From assembly GCA_020247305.1 (NCBI GenBank), contig JADCJE010000154.1, positions 1 to 34,776 of the forward strand: a stretch of DNA of 34,776 bases. The letters run 5' to 3'. The notes under the pieces were generated by a model, which ran no database searches, was not told the origin of the DNA, and was given only the letters and a program-made list of their open reading frames with translations. This stretch comes from Phycisphaerales bacterium (lineage in GTDB: Bacteria; Planctomycetota; UBA1135; UBA2386). Shown here piece by piece: positions 23,503 to 31,140 of the stretch. Each line of letters begins with the position of its first letter. Position 1 is the first letter of the stretch. The position numbers and the translations under genes are program-made.

Positions 23503-25485
23503 ATGCCGCCCGCCGCCGTCGTTGCCGTGTTGTTCGCCGCCGGTGCGACTGCCGCAGCAGCGCCGGCGAGGCCCAGGGCGCGCGCCGAGGTCGCTGTCGC
23601 CGCGCCCCAGCAACCGCAGGCGCCGTGGCCCGGGATCGCCGAGCTGCCGGCCCACGTGCGCGAGCACGGCCTGCAGGCCGACGTCGAGGCGCTGGCCGGC
23701 GCGATCACCACGTGGGCCGACCGGCTCGGCGGCAGCAAGGCGAGCCAGCTCGCGCGCAACGCCTTCGCCGACCCGCTCGGCGCGCCGGCGGCGCTGCTGG
23801 CGACGACGGACCGCCTCGATGCCGCCCTGCGCGCCGAGCCGCCGGAGTTGCATGAGGCACTCGCCGAAGCGCGCGCGTTCCTGGCGCTGCCCGCGCCCGC
23901 CGCAGCGCGCAGCGACGAGTTCGAGCCGACGCTGCTCGGCGTGAAGGCGCTGCTCGCGGCCGCGCAGAAACTCGTCGAAGACGCGCTCGGCGCGATCGAA
24001 CCGGCCGACCGCGCCGAACTGCGCGCCGGGCTCGTCACCCTGCTCGACGACTACCTGCGCAGCATCTACATCCACGAAGCCAAGGACCACGACAACAAAC
24101 GCACGTGGAAGAAGCTGCAGCGCGTCGACGCCGCCGGCATGCACGCCGCCGCCGAGCTGCTGCTGCCGCTGCTGCAGCCCAAGGTCCACAACGCGCTCGC
24201 CGCCGCGCTGCGCAAGGAGCTCGCCAACGCGCCGCCGCCGCCCGCCGTGCCCGGCGTCACCGGCCGGCTGCTGTACGCGGAGGCCACCCCGCACGGCTGG
24301 ATCCTCGTCGGCAGCACGGACGCGAACGTCTACGACGCCAGGATCGCATTCGCGATCGACCTCGGCGGCAACGACACGTGGCGCGCCCCGAGCACGCGCA
24401 GCGACGTCGGCGTGCCCATCAACGTCGTGCTCGACCTCGCCGGCGACGACCGCTACCTCGCCGGCGAGCCGTTTGCGCAGGGCTGCGGGCTGTTTGGCGT
24501 GTCGCTGCTGGGTGACGCCGCCGGCAAGGACCTGTACGAGGCGCAGCGCGGCGCGCAGGGCGCGGCGTTCGCCGGCATTGGCGTGCTGCTCGACGCGCAG
24601 GGCGACGACCGCTTCACCGCCGACGCCTTTGCGCAGGGCATTGCGCTGCACGGCACGGGCCTGCTGCTCGATCGCGCCGGCAACGACGCCATGACGCTCG
24701 GCAGCGACGGCCAGGGCTACGGCCTGCCGCAGGGCGTTGGCGTGCTGTGCGACCTCGCCGGCAACGACCAGCGCACGGCGACCGGCGTGCGCGAGAGCAC
24801 CTACGGCACCGAGGGCGAGTTCGTCGGCCGCGCGCAGGGGACGGCGTTCGGCTTCCGCACCGTGGCGCCCGGCGGCCTTGGCGCGCTGCTCGACGGCGGC
24901 GGCAAGGACGTCAACACGGTCGGCGAGTTCGGCTTTGGCTGCGGCTACTTCTTCGGCGTCGGCGTCGTGCGCGACCGCGGCGGCGACGACCAGACGTTTG
25001 CATCGCGCTACGGCATCGCGACCGGCGCGCACCACGGCGTCGGCGCCGTGTTCGACGACGCCGGCAACGACCTGTGGGACAACCGCCACACCGCCAGCCT
25101 CGCCGGCAACTGGGACCTGACCGTCAGCGTGCTGTTCGACCGCGCCGGCGACGACCGCTACCTCGGCGACGGCATCACGCTGGGCAGCTCGACCATCACG
25201 TCGTTTGCAGCACTCGTCGACGGCGGCGGCAAGGACGTGTACGAGACCGGCAGCGACCTCGCGTTCGCCCGCTGCGGCCACGCCGACGACGTCGGCCGCG
25301 GCAGCAAGTCGATCGCGCTGTTCCTCGACCTCGGCGGCGGCAAGGACAGCTACCCCGCGACCTCGCCGCTGCAGCCGCCGCCCGGGAATGGCAGCGTCGC
25401 CGTGCGCACGCGCGAAGATGCGTTTGGCGACGGCGACGCGAAGAAGGCGGCGACGAGTGGAAAGGGTGTGTTCGTCGACCGGTGA
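23503..25485 (+). CDS. Exported protein with twelve D-x-x-G-x-D repeats
   Basis: This is a 660-residue protein. The signal peptide is MPPAAVVAVLFAAGATAAAA. Residues ~20-280 are mostly helical (Ala/Leu/Asp/Arg-rich, 'LLDDYLRSIYIHEAKDHDNK'). Residues ~284-625 carry about twelve repeats of ~25-35 residues, each with a hydrophobic strand followed by D-x-x-G-[GKND]-D and often an aromatic residue: DLGGNDTW, DLAGDDRY, DAAGKDLY, DAQGDDRF, DRAGNDAM, DLAGNDQR, DGGGKDVN, DRGGDDQT, DDAGNDLW, DRAGDDRY, DGGGKDVY, DLGGGKDSY. 'AQG' and 'GVG' elements lie between them. The layout suggests a beta-solenoid whose turns bind a divalent cation such as Ca2+. I do not recognise a named family, and no enzyme motif is visible. 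It lies 133 bp after the EF-hand selenoprotein and could share its compartment and its cation. Confidence 0.82.
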   Translation: MPPAAVVAVLFAAGATAAAAPARPRARAEVAVAAPQQPQAPWPGIAELPAHVREHGLQADVEALAGAITTWADRLGGSKASQLARNAFADPLGAPAALLATTDRLDAALRAEPPELHEALAEARAFLALPAPAAARSDEFEPTLLGVKALLAAAQKLVEDALGAIEPADRAELRAGLVTLLDDYLRSIYIHEAKDHDNKRTWKKLQRVDAAGMHAAAELLLPLLQPKVHNALAAALRKELANAPPPPAVPGVTGRLLYAEATPHGWILVGSTDANVYDARIAFAIDLGGNDTWRAPSTRSDVGVPINVVLDLAGDDRYLAGEPFAQGCGLFGVSLLGDAAGKDLYEAQRGAQGAAFAGIGVLLDAQGDDRFTADAFAQGIALHGTGLLLDRAGNDAMTLGSDGQGYGLPQGVGVLCDLAGNDQRTATGVRESTYGTEGEFVGRAQGTAFGFRTVAPGGLGALLDGGGKDVNTVGEFGFGCGYFFGVGVVRDRGGDDQTFASRYGIATGAHHGVGAVFDDAGNDLWDNRHTASLAGNWDLTVSVLFDRAGDDRYLGDGITLGSSTITSFAALVDGGGKDVYETGSDLAFARCGHADDVGRGSKSIALFLDLGGGKDSYPATSPLQPPPGNGSVAVRTREDAFGDGDAKKAATSGKGVFVDR

Positions 25486-25743
25486 GGAGGAGTCGGCCTC
25501 GCGCCGCAGCACAGCAAGCGACCGCAACGGCAACCGACGGTGCCGCTGCGATCCGCTGGCGATCCACGACCAGTGATGCGAAACGTCGCGGGTGTGCGAG
25601 GCGATGCTGCAGCCGAGGTCCAACGACGCCCGACCGCGGTTGGCCGCAGCCATCGGCGCCTCCAGGCTGCCGACGCACATGCTGGGCGACGGCGGGCCGG
25701 CGGTCGCGCGCGATCACCCGTCCCGCCCCCACGCCGCGTGGCC

Positions 25744-25749
25744 TACACT
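25744..25749 (+). promoter_or_regulatory. -10 box TACACT, leaderless
   Basis: TACACT ends exactly 6 nt before GTG 25756, so transcription would begin at or next to the start codon. This helps choose the GTG over far-upstream in-frame ATG codons. Confidence 0.55.
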
Positions 25750-25755
25750 GCGCCG

Positions 25756-26379
25756 GTGATCTACTACGACCTCTACGCCAACGTACCGGACGCCGCGATC
25801 CGCGACTTCGTCACCCGCCAGCGACTCGGCCGGCTGGTCACGGCCGACGGCGACGGCCAGCCGCACCTCGGCCTGTTTCCGTTCCTGTTCCTCGGCGACC
25901 GCGTCGAGATGCACCTCAACCGCGACGACGAACAGCTCGCCGACCTGCGCACCAACCCGCGGTGCGTGTTCGAGGTCGACGAAGTGCTCGGCACGATCCC
26001 GTCGCACTGGCTCGACGACGCCAACGCCGTGTTCGCCACCGCGTACCACCGCACCGTGGTGTACGAGTGCCGCGCGACGCTGACCGACGACGCCGCCGTG
26101 CTCGCCGCGCAGATGCAGCGCCTGCTGGCGCACTACCAGCCCGAGGGCAGCCACCAGCCCGTCGCCGCAGGCGACCCGATGTACCAGCGGCCGCTCGGCA
26201 TGCTCACCGCCGTGCAGCTGGAAGTGCGCGCCCGCAAGGTGAAGTGGAAGCTCGCGCAGAACCGCGACCGCGCCGCCCGCACGGCGCTGATCGGCAAGCT
26301 GCGCCAGCGCGGCCGGCCCGAAGACGCCGCCGCCGCCGACGCGCTGCAGTGGACGCTCGACCACGAAGCGGCCAAGTAG
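25756..26379 (+). CDS. FMN-binding PaiB-like protein
   Basis: This is a 207-residue cytoplasmic protein. It has the split-barrel layout of the PaiB/FMN-binding family: an N-terminal strand-helix (MIYYDLYANVPDAAIRDFVTRQRLGRLVT), a flavin-site-like 'QPHLGLFPFLFLGDRVEMHLNRDDEQLADL', then 'GTIPSHWLDDANAVFATAYHRTVVYECRATLTDD', and a C-terminal helical part 'KVKWKLAQNRDRAARTALIGKLRQRG' that matches the 'K.KLSQNR...D...V...L' end of PaiB proteins. The Bacillus PaiB was described as a negative regulator, but many relatives are likely flavin or heme enzymes. The start is GTG, supported by the -10 box 6 nt upstream; the open frame further 5' is Arg/Pro-rich and not protein-like. Confidence 0.82.
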   Translation: MIYYDLYANVPDAAIRDFVTRQRLGRLVTADGDGQPHLGLFPFLFLGDRVEMHLNRDDEQLADLRTNPRCVFEVDEVLGTIPSHWLDDANAVFATAYHRTVVYECRATLTDDAAVLAAQMQRLLAHYQPEGSHQPVAAGDPMYQRPLGMLTAVQLEVRARKVKWKLAQNRDRAARTALIGKLRQRGRPEDAAAADALQWTLDHEAAK

Positions 26380-26400
26380 CTGCGGCGGGCGCGCAGCGGA

Positions 26401-26477
<77 letters not shown>

Positions 26478-26495
26478 GCGAGATCGTCGCGGCGC

Positions 26496-26501
26496 ACTCT
26501 A
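26496..26501 (-). promoter_or_regulatory. -10 box TAGAGT for tRNA-Val
   Basis: TAGAGT on the minus strand ends 18 nt before the mature tRNA 5' end, giving a short 5' trailer for RNase P to remove. Confidence 0.5.
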
Positions 26502-26523
26502 GCACGGCGGTCGCTGCCGACGG

Positions 26524-27066
26524 TCAGTTGCCTGCGGCAGGCGCGGTCGTCGGTGCCACGGGTTCGTCCGGCTTGGTGGCCGGATCGGCAGCGCCTTCGG
26601 CCGGAACCTCCGGCTGCACGGTCGGCGCAGCCGGCTTCGGGCTGCTCGCCGCATCCGCCGCGGCCGCCGCAGCCCGCACCTCCTCGTCGCGCGACGGCAA
26701 CGGCGAGGGCCCGCTCCAGACGCGGCGGCCGAAGTAGTCGACCGCGTCGCACGGCAGCGCAAACAGCGAGTGGCCGACGGACGCGCAGGCGAGGGCTGGG
26801 AACAGCAGGAACTCTTCGGACGAGCCGCCGTCGAGACCGTCGTCGACGGCGAGGCTCAGCGGCCACGTCACCGGCAGCAGCACGCCGGAGGCCACCGTGC
26901 CGGGCACGGCGCCGATCCAGGCGCCGACCTTGGCGACGCCGCGCACCCAACCCGCGCGGCCGAAGTCCGGCGGCGGGCTGCGGTCGTCGAGCGACTCGAC
27001 GAGGCTCGGCACCGAGCAGGCGCAGGACAGGAACAGGCAGGCGACGGCCGACGCGGAGCGCAGCAT
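26524..27066 (-). CDS. Small putative lipoprotein with Ala/Pro-rich tail
   Basis: This is a 180-residue protein. The N-terminal signal MLRSASAVACLFLSCACS has two candidate lipid-accepting cysteines (15 and 17). The core 'GAVPGTVASGVLLPVTWPLSLAVDDGL' and 'LFALPCDAVDYFGRRVW' is reminiscent of small YceK-type lipoproteins ('LP.SLV.DT'), but the resemblance is weak. The last ~55 residues are Ala/Pro/Thr/Glu-rich low complexity. The TAGCAT box 8 nt before the ATG supports the start at 27066. No function can be assigned. Confidence 0.75.
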   Translation of the reverse strand: MLRSASAVACLFLSCACSVPSLVESLDDRSPPPDFGRAGWVRGVAKVGAWIGAVPGTVASGVLLPVTWPLSLAVDDGLDGGSSEEFLLFPALACASVGHSLFALPCDAVDYFGRRVWSGPSPLPSRDEEVRAAAAAADAASSPKPAAPTVQPEVPAEGAADPATKPDEPVAPTTAPAAGN

Positions 27067-27074
27067 GGCAACGC

Positions 27075-27080
27075 ATGCTA
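27075..27080 (-). promoter_or_regulatory. -10 box TAGCAT, leaderless
   Basis: TAGCAT on the minus strand ends 8 nt before ATG 27066, so the transcript would be leaderless or nearly so. Confidence 0.55.
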
Positions 27081-27146
27081 CCGCCGCGGTCGGACGGGCG
27101 CGTGCATCGGTTGGGCGCCTGCCGCCGCCGCGCGCCCCGCCCCGCC

Positions 27147-27184
27147 GCGCGGGCTGGAGGCAGCGCACCGCCTCCAGCCCGCGC
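27147..27184 (-). terminator. Perfect 15-bp GC hairpin after the TPR gene
   Basis: GCGCGGGCTGGAGGC (27147-27161) and GCCTCCAGCCCGCGC (27170-27184) are exact complements around the 8-nt loop AGCGCACC. The hairpin lies 6 nt downstream of the stop of the TPR gene (27191, minus strand). There is no U-tract. It is the strongest simple hairpin I found in the window and is probably a terminator of the sigma/TPR unit. Confidence 0.7.
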
Positions 27185-27190
27185 CCGCGC

Positions 27191-28057
27191 TCACTTGCCG
27201 CCGGCGCCGTCGCCTTCGACCAGCTTGGCGGCGTCCTCGCCGACGCGGTTCTGGGCGTCGCGCGCGCGCTGCAGCGCCTTCTTCGCCGACATGCCCTCGA
27301 TCGCCTTCTTCAGGCGCTCGACGGTCTGCGGGTCCTCGTCGGCCGCCGCCGTCACCGCCTGCTCGGCGTGGTCGAGCGCGCGGTCGGCGGCGTCGAAGTC
27401 GCCCTTCTGGATCCAGGCCAGCGCCAGGAAGTTGCAGGACTCGACGACCTGGCTGCCCGGATCGGCGCACTCCAGTGCGGCCTGGAAGGCGACGATCGCC
27501 TCGTCGAGCTTGCCCGCGCCCTGCAGCAGGCGCGCCTGCCACAGCCGCATCTCCTGCGCGCGGCTGCTGCCCGGCTCCAGCGCGATCGCCTTGGCGTAGG
27601 TCGCCATCGCCTCGTCGATGCGCTTCTGGCGGCGCAGCATGTCGCCGGCCCCCATCAGCCCGCGCTGACCAAAGCGCGGGCCGTCGAGCTCGGCGGCGCG
27701 CAGGTAGGCCTTCTCGGCAAGCGGCAGGCTGCCCTGCTGGCGCCACAGGTCGGCGGCGGTGATCGCCGCGAACGCCGACACCGCCGGCTCGCCGCCGAAG
27801 TCGGCGACCACCTTGTCGTACGCGCTCGCCGCCGCCTCCAGCGCCGGCGCGCGCTCCGGCCCGCGCAGGCCGCGCAGCTTCTGCGCGGCGTCGCGCGCGC
27901 CGGCGAGCGCCTTCTTGCCGGCCTCGCTCATCGCCGGCTTGGCCACCGCGGCGACCGCGCCGTTGCTCGCCGGCGTCGGCGTCGGCGGCGTGTCCTGCGC
28001 GGCGAGCGGCAGGGTCAGCAGGGCAGCGCACCAGAACAGCTTGCAGAGGGCATCCAT
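27191..28057 (-). CDS. Exported TPR protein
   Basis: This is a 288-residue protein. The signal peptide is MDALCKLFWCAALLTLPLAAQ. Residues ~60-260 form tetratricopeptide-like helical pairs: 'GSLPLAEKAYLRAAELDGP', 'KRIDEAMATYAKAIALEPGSSRA', 'GKLDEAIVAFQAALECADP', 'GDFDAADRALDHAEQAV'. TPR arrays mediate protein contacts. GAGGAG lies about 10 nt before the ATG, a clear Shine-Dalgarno sequence, in contrast to the leaderless-looking genes around. The gene starts 33 nt after the sigma factor gene, so the two are probably one operon, and this protein may sense or assemble what the sigma factor controls (inference). Confidence 0.88.
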   Translation of the reverse strand: MDALCKLFWCAALLTLPLAAQDTPPTPTPASNGAVAAVAKPAMSEAGKKALAGARDAAQKLRGLRGPERAPALEAAASAYDKVVADFGGEPAVSAFAAITAADLWRQQGSLPLAEKAYLRAAELDGPRFGQRGLMGAGDMLRRQKRIDEAMATYAKAIALEPGSSRAQEMRLWQARLLQGAGKLDEAIVAFQAALECADPGSQVVESCNFLALAWIQKGDFDAADRALDHAEQAVTAAADEDPQTVERLKKAIEGMSAKKALQRARDAQNRVGEDAAKLVEGDGAGGK

Positions 28058-28090
28058 GCGTGTCGTTCTCCTCGGATCAGGTCAGGTCAG

Positions 28091-28648
28091 TCACGAACCG
28101 TCGCCGAGGCCGCCCGCGACGCGGGCGAACGCCTCGACGTACTTCTGCACGCGCCGGCGGGCGCGGAAGAGCCGCGCCTTGACGCCCGGCGCACTGCACC
28201 GGTAGCGCTGCGCGAGCTCGGCACAGCTGCTGCCGGCGTAGTAGTCCCACAGCAGGCGGCGATCGAACTCCGGCAACTGCTTCAGCGCCGACGCGACCAG
28301 CGGCCGCAGCGTCTCGGCGCCACAGCGTTGGCCGGCGACCGTGAAGTAGTCCTCCGGCTGCTCGCGCACGACGGCGGCGGCGGTTTCGACGCACTCCTGG
28401 CGCGCTTCGACGCGACAGGTGGCGGCATCGCGCCGGCCGCGGTGGCGCCGCCGGCGCAGGATCGTGCGCAGCGCCGCCCAGAAGCGCTCCGGGTGGCGCA
28501 TGCGGCCCGACCAACGCCACGCCGCGAAGACCGCATCCTGCGCGACATCGTCGCGGTGGCTGCGGGTCCACGCATCGGAGCATCGGCGCAGCAGCCAGGC
28601 CCGCGCATCGCGCACGACCTGCTGCCAGTCTGGTTCAGCGGTTGCCAT
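28091..28648 (-). CDS. ECF-type RNA polymerase sigma factor
   Basis: This is a 185-residue protein. Region 2 lies at ~25-50: 'RSHRDDVAQDAVFAAWRW', where the usual form is 'D.EDLVQE.FL.AWR', followed by 'HPERFWAALRTILRRRRHR'. Region 4 lies at ~120-172: 'LKQLPEFDRRLLWDYYAGSSCAELAQRYRCSAPGVKARLFRARRRVQKY', a clear helix-turn-helix for the -35 element. The length is normal for ECF factors. No anti-sigma gene is adjacent; the next gene is the exported TPR protein. ATG 28648 gives the normal N-terminus; the longer frame upstream is unlikely. Confidence 0.9.
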   Translation of the reverse strand: MATAEPDWQQVVRDARAWLLRRCSDAWTRSHRDDVAQDAVFAAWRWSGRMRHPERFWAALRTILRRRRHRGRRDAATCRVEARQECVETAAAVVREQPEDYFTVAGQRCGAETLRPLVASALKQLPEFDRRLLWDYYAGSSCAELAQRYRCSAPGVKARLFRARRRVQKYVEAFARVAGGLGDGS

Positions 28649-28769
28649 CGTCGGTCGCAACCGCGCGGACGACGGTCCGCATGCGGCTGCGACGACATGG
28701 CAACTCCGCGCGTGATTCCGGCGCGGATTTCTGCGCGGCACGGCGTGGCCGCGCGCGCGGCGCCGACCG

Positions 28770-29792
28770 CTACTTGCCCGCCGGCGGCGGCGCGAACGTG
28801 AACGTGAACTCCGCGGTCTCGTGCTGCGGGACGCGGCCGGCGGACCTGGTCGTGACCGCGAAGTCCTTGCGGCGTTTGGCGGAGCGCGGCTGCAGCGTGC
28901 GCGGGTCGGTCACGACCTCGATCGCCGTCGTCATCTCGACCCCGACCAGTTCGTCGGGCGGCATCGGCTTGCGGCCGGCGGCGCTCGCCATCCGCGCCAT
29001 GATCTTCGCCAGCGCCGCCGTGCCGGCCTCGCCGCGGAACGTCGAGGTGATCGACAGGCGCACGTGGCCCGGGTGCGCGGGGTCGGGGCCGTGGTGCCGG
29101 CGCGTGACCTTGGCGACCACCGGCTCGCCGAAGACGTCGAGTTCCTCCTCGCTCTCGCGCTGCTCGCCCGCCGGCACGGCGAACTCCAACCACGCGCCAA
29201 CCCAGGCGAGCCAGTCGCCGCTGCCCGCCTGCTGCATCATCTCCTGCGCCGGCGGGGTGCGCATGGCCGCGATCGTCTGCTCGATCTGCGCGCGCGACGC
29301 GCCGCGGCTCTCGCCCGCGAGGGTGGCGACGTTCTCGAGCACGCCGTCGATGCCGTCGATGCGCAGGTAGTCGCCCTGCGGACTCACCAGCAGGTCGGGC
29401 ACCGCATGCGCGAGCACCTGCGCGGTGGCCAACTGCCGCTGCATCGCCGGCGTCGTCGCATCGACGCCGTCGACGGTCAGGAACGTGAAGTCGCGGTGGC
29501 GCACGCGCACCGCCTCGGCGCCGTCGGCCGCGACCTCGAGGCGGTACCTGAGCGTGGCCTTCTTGCCGCGTTTGTCGCCGGCCTTCTCGACGACGACCGT
29601 GCACGGCAGCGGCCAGCGAAACAGGAAGTCGGCCGCCGCGATGGGCGCTGCCGTCGTCGGCGCCGTCACCGGCGGCGTCGGGTCCGGCGGTGGCGGCGAC
29701 GGCGTCGGGTCCTGCGCAGCGAGCGCCACGGCGAGCGCACACACGCCCAACGAAGAGCCGACGCGGACGAAGGCACGCAAGATGGGACGCAT
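28770..29792 (-). CDS. Exported protein of unknown function
   Basis: This is a 340-residue protein. A signal peptide (MRPILRAFVRVGSSLGVCALAVALAAQ) precedes a Pro/Thr-rich linker (~28-52). The remainder is beta-rich, with 'FLFRWPLPCTVVVEKAGDKRGKKATLRYRLE', 'VSPQGDYLRIDGIDG', 'TRRHHGPDPAHPGHVRLSITSTF' and a C-terminal 'ETAEFTFTFAPP'. The layout (alternating strands, 'METTAIEV.T.P.T') resembles periplasmic lipocalin-like or DUF6263-like proteins, but I cannot assign a family. The TAGCGT box 8 nt upstream supports the ATG at 29792. Confidence 0.8.
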   Translation of the reverse strand: MRPILRAFVRVGSSLGVCALAVALAAQDPTPSPPPPDPTPPVTAPTTAAPIAAADFLFRWPLPCTVVVEKAGDKRGKKATLRYRLEVAADGAEAVRVRHRDFTFLTVDGVDATTPAMQRQLATAQVLAHAVPDLLVSPQGDYLRIDGIDGVLENVATLAGESRGASRAQIEQTIAAMRTPPAQEMMQQAGSGDWLAWVGAWLEFAVPAGEQRESEEELDVFGEPVVAKVTRRHHGPDPAHPGHVRLSITSTFRGEAGTAALAKIMARMASAAGRKPMPPDELVGVEMTTAIEVVTDPRTLQPRSAKRRKDFAVTTRSAGRVPQHETAEFTFTFAPPPAGK

Positions 29793-29800
29793 GCGCGGCA

Positions 29801-29806
29801 ACGCTA
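29801..29806 (-). promoter_or_regulatory. -10 box TAGCGT, leaderless
   Basis: TAGCGT on the minus strand ends 8 nt before ATG 29792. Repeat copy B begins directly beyond it at 29811, so the repeat occupies the place of the -35 region. Confidence 0.55.
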
Positions 29807-29810
29807 GGAG

Positions 29811-29940
29811 TCTGCGGCGCGAAAGGCCACGCCGCCCGGCGCGCGCCTTTGCGCCCGAGCGCTCGCCGATGAGCTTTGGCGAAGCCACCGATTCGCTTCC
29901 AATCGTCGGCGTCGCCCCAGCAGCGAATCCACGCCCAGCA
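29811..29940 (+). repeat. Dispersed intergenic repeat, copy B
   Basis: This 130-bp copy fills the gap between two minus-strand genes. It shares 22 bp (29825-29846) with copy D in inverted orientation, GCTTTGGCGAA.CCA with copy A, and 26 bp with one mismatch (29909-29934) with copy A at 2771-2796. Confidence 0.75.
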
Positions 29941-29956
29941 CCGCCGCGCGCGCTGG

Positions 29957-31009
29957 TCAACGCGCCAGCGTCGCGGCGATGCGTTCGGCGACCCAGGCGT
30001 TGCCGGCCGGGGCCATGTGGCCGACGAACCACTGCTGCTTCAGCCCGGGGTCGCGCGCGGCGAGCGCGTCGAACTCGGCCTGCAGGTCGAGCGTGGCGAT
30101 GCCGAGCGCCGCGGCGGCGGCGACGACGGCGCGGCCGTCCTCGCGGCCTTCGGCGCTCGGCTCGGCGACGTCCTGCAGCACCAGCAGCAGGCGCACGCCG
30201 CGCTCGCGGCACTGCGCCTGCAGGCGCGCGAGCAGCTTGGCGACGATGGTGCGGCCGAAGGGCCGCGGGTGCACCCAGACCTCGCGCGCGCCGCCGGCCC
30301 ACCACGCCGGCGCGATGTTCCAGCACAGGGTGTCGCACAGGGCGCTGTGGCCGAGCCACCGCCGCACCCACTGCTGATCGAGCTCGCTGCGGTCGCTGTC
30401 GGGCACCGGCACGTTGCGCAGCGCCAGCGCGCCGTCGACGACGTCGAACCACGGCAGCGCGCTGTAGCGCTTGCTCTGCTCGCAGCGCTTGACGTCGTCG
30501 GGGATCAGGCTGACCACGAGCGTGTCGGCGGCGAGCCGCGGCAGCAGCTGCTCGGCGCGCAGCGCCGTCTGCGCGAAGCTGTAGCCGAACACGCCGCCGT
30601 TCCAGACCGGCCGCTGCAGCCGGCGTTCGAGCGCCGCGGGCCACGTGTCGGCGTCGGCGACCTGGTCGCCGAACGTGAACGAATCACCGACCGCGAGCAC
30701 GCCACGGCCCGGCGGCCGCGGCGCGTCGCCGTTGCGGCGCAGGCCGTCCTGGTCGATCGACACCATCACGCCCCAGCGATTCGCGGCGCTGGCGAAGCCC
30801 GGCCGCGGCACGTAACCGAGCACGTCGTCGTGCGCCGCCGGGTAGGCGCGGCGGATCAGGTCGATGCGCTGGTCGCGGTAGCTGCCGCCCGCGACCGGCG
30901 CGAACGCCTGCCGTTCGCGGAAGGCGCGCGCCAGAGCTTCGCCGAGGCCGAGCAGCAGCAGCAGCGGCACGCAGGCGAAGGCGAGCTTCTTGCGGCGTGT
31001 CAGCGCCAC
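29957..31009 (-). CDS. SGNH/GDSL hydrolase-like protein, membrane-anchored
   Basis: This is a 350-residue protein. It has an N-terminal anchor or uncleaved signal (KKLAFACVPLLLLLGLGEALA), then an SGNH hydrolase domain: block I 'GVLAVGDSFTFGDQVAD' with the nucleophile Ser110, block II/III 'WNGGVFGYSFAQ', and a C-terminal 'FVGHMAPAGNAWVAERIA' with the likely catalytic His331. 'GFASAANRWGVMVSIDQDGLRRN' is typical of the group that works on polysaccharide or lipid acyl esters (AlgX/AlgJ-like). The likely reaction is ester hydrolysis or acyl transfer outside the membrane. The start is GTG 31009; the ATG at 31016 is in another frame. Confidence 0.85.
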   Translation of the reverse strand: MALTRRKKLAFACVPLLLLLGLGEALARAFRERQAFAPVAGGSYRDQRIDLIRRAYPAAHDDVLGYVPRPGFASAANRWGVMVSIDQDGLRRNGDAPRPPGRGVLAVGDSFTFGDQVADADTWPAALERRLQRPVWNGGVFGYSFAQTALRAEQLLPRLAADTLVVSLIPDDVKRCEQSKRYSALPWFDVVDGALALRNVPVPDSDRSELDQQWVRRWLGHSALCDTLCWNIAPAWWAGGAREVWVHPRPFGRTIVAKLLARLQAQCRERGVRLLLVLQDVAEPSAEGREDGRAVVAAAAALGIATLDLQAEFDALAARDPGLKQQWFVGHMAPAGNAWVAERIAATLAR

Positions 31010-31140
31010 GGGGCATCCGGCGGGAATCGGCGCTGGCAGGTCACGCGGCACTCGCCGACGGCGCGTCGGCAGCGGCATCCTGCCAAGCCGCCGTGGGGCC
31101 GTCCAGCCGCGCCGCCACCGCGCCGCCAGTTCACCGTCCG

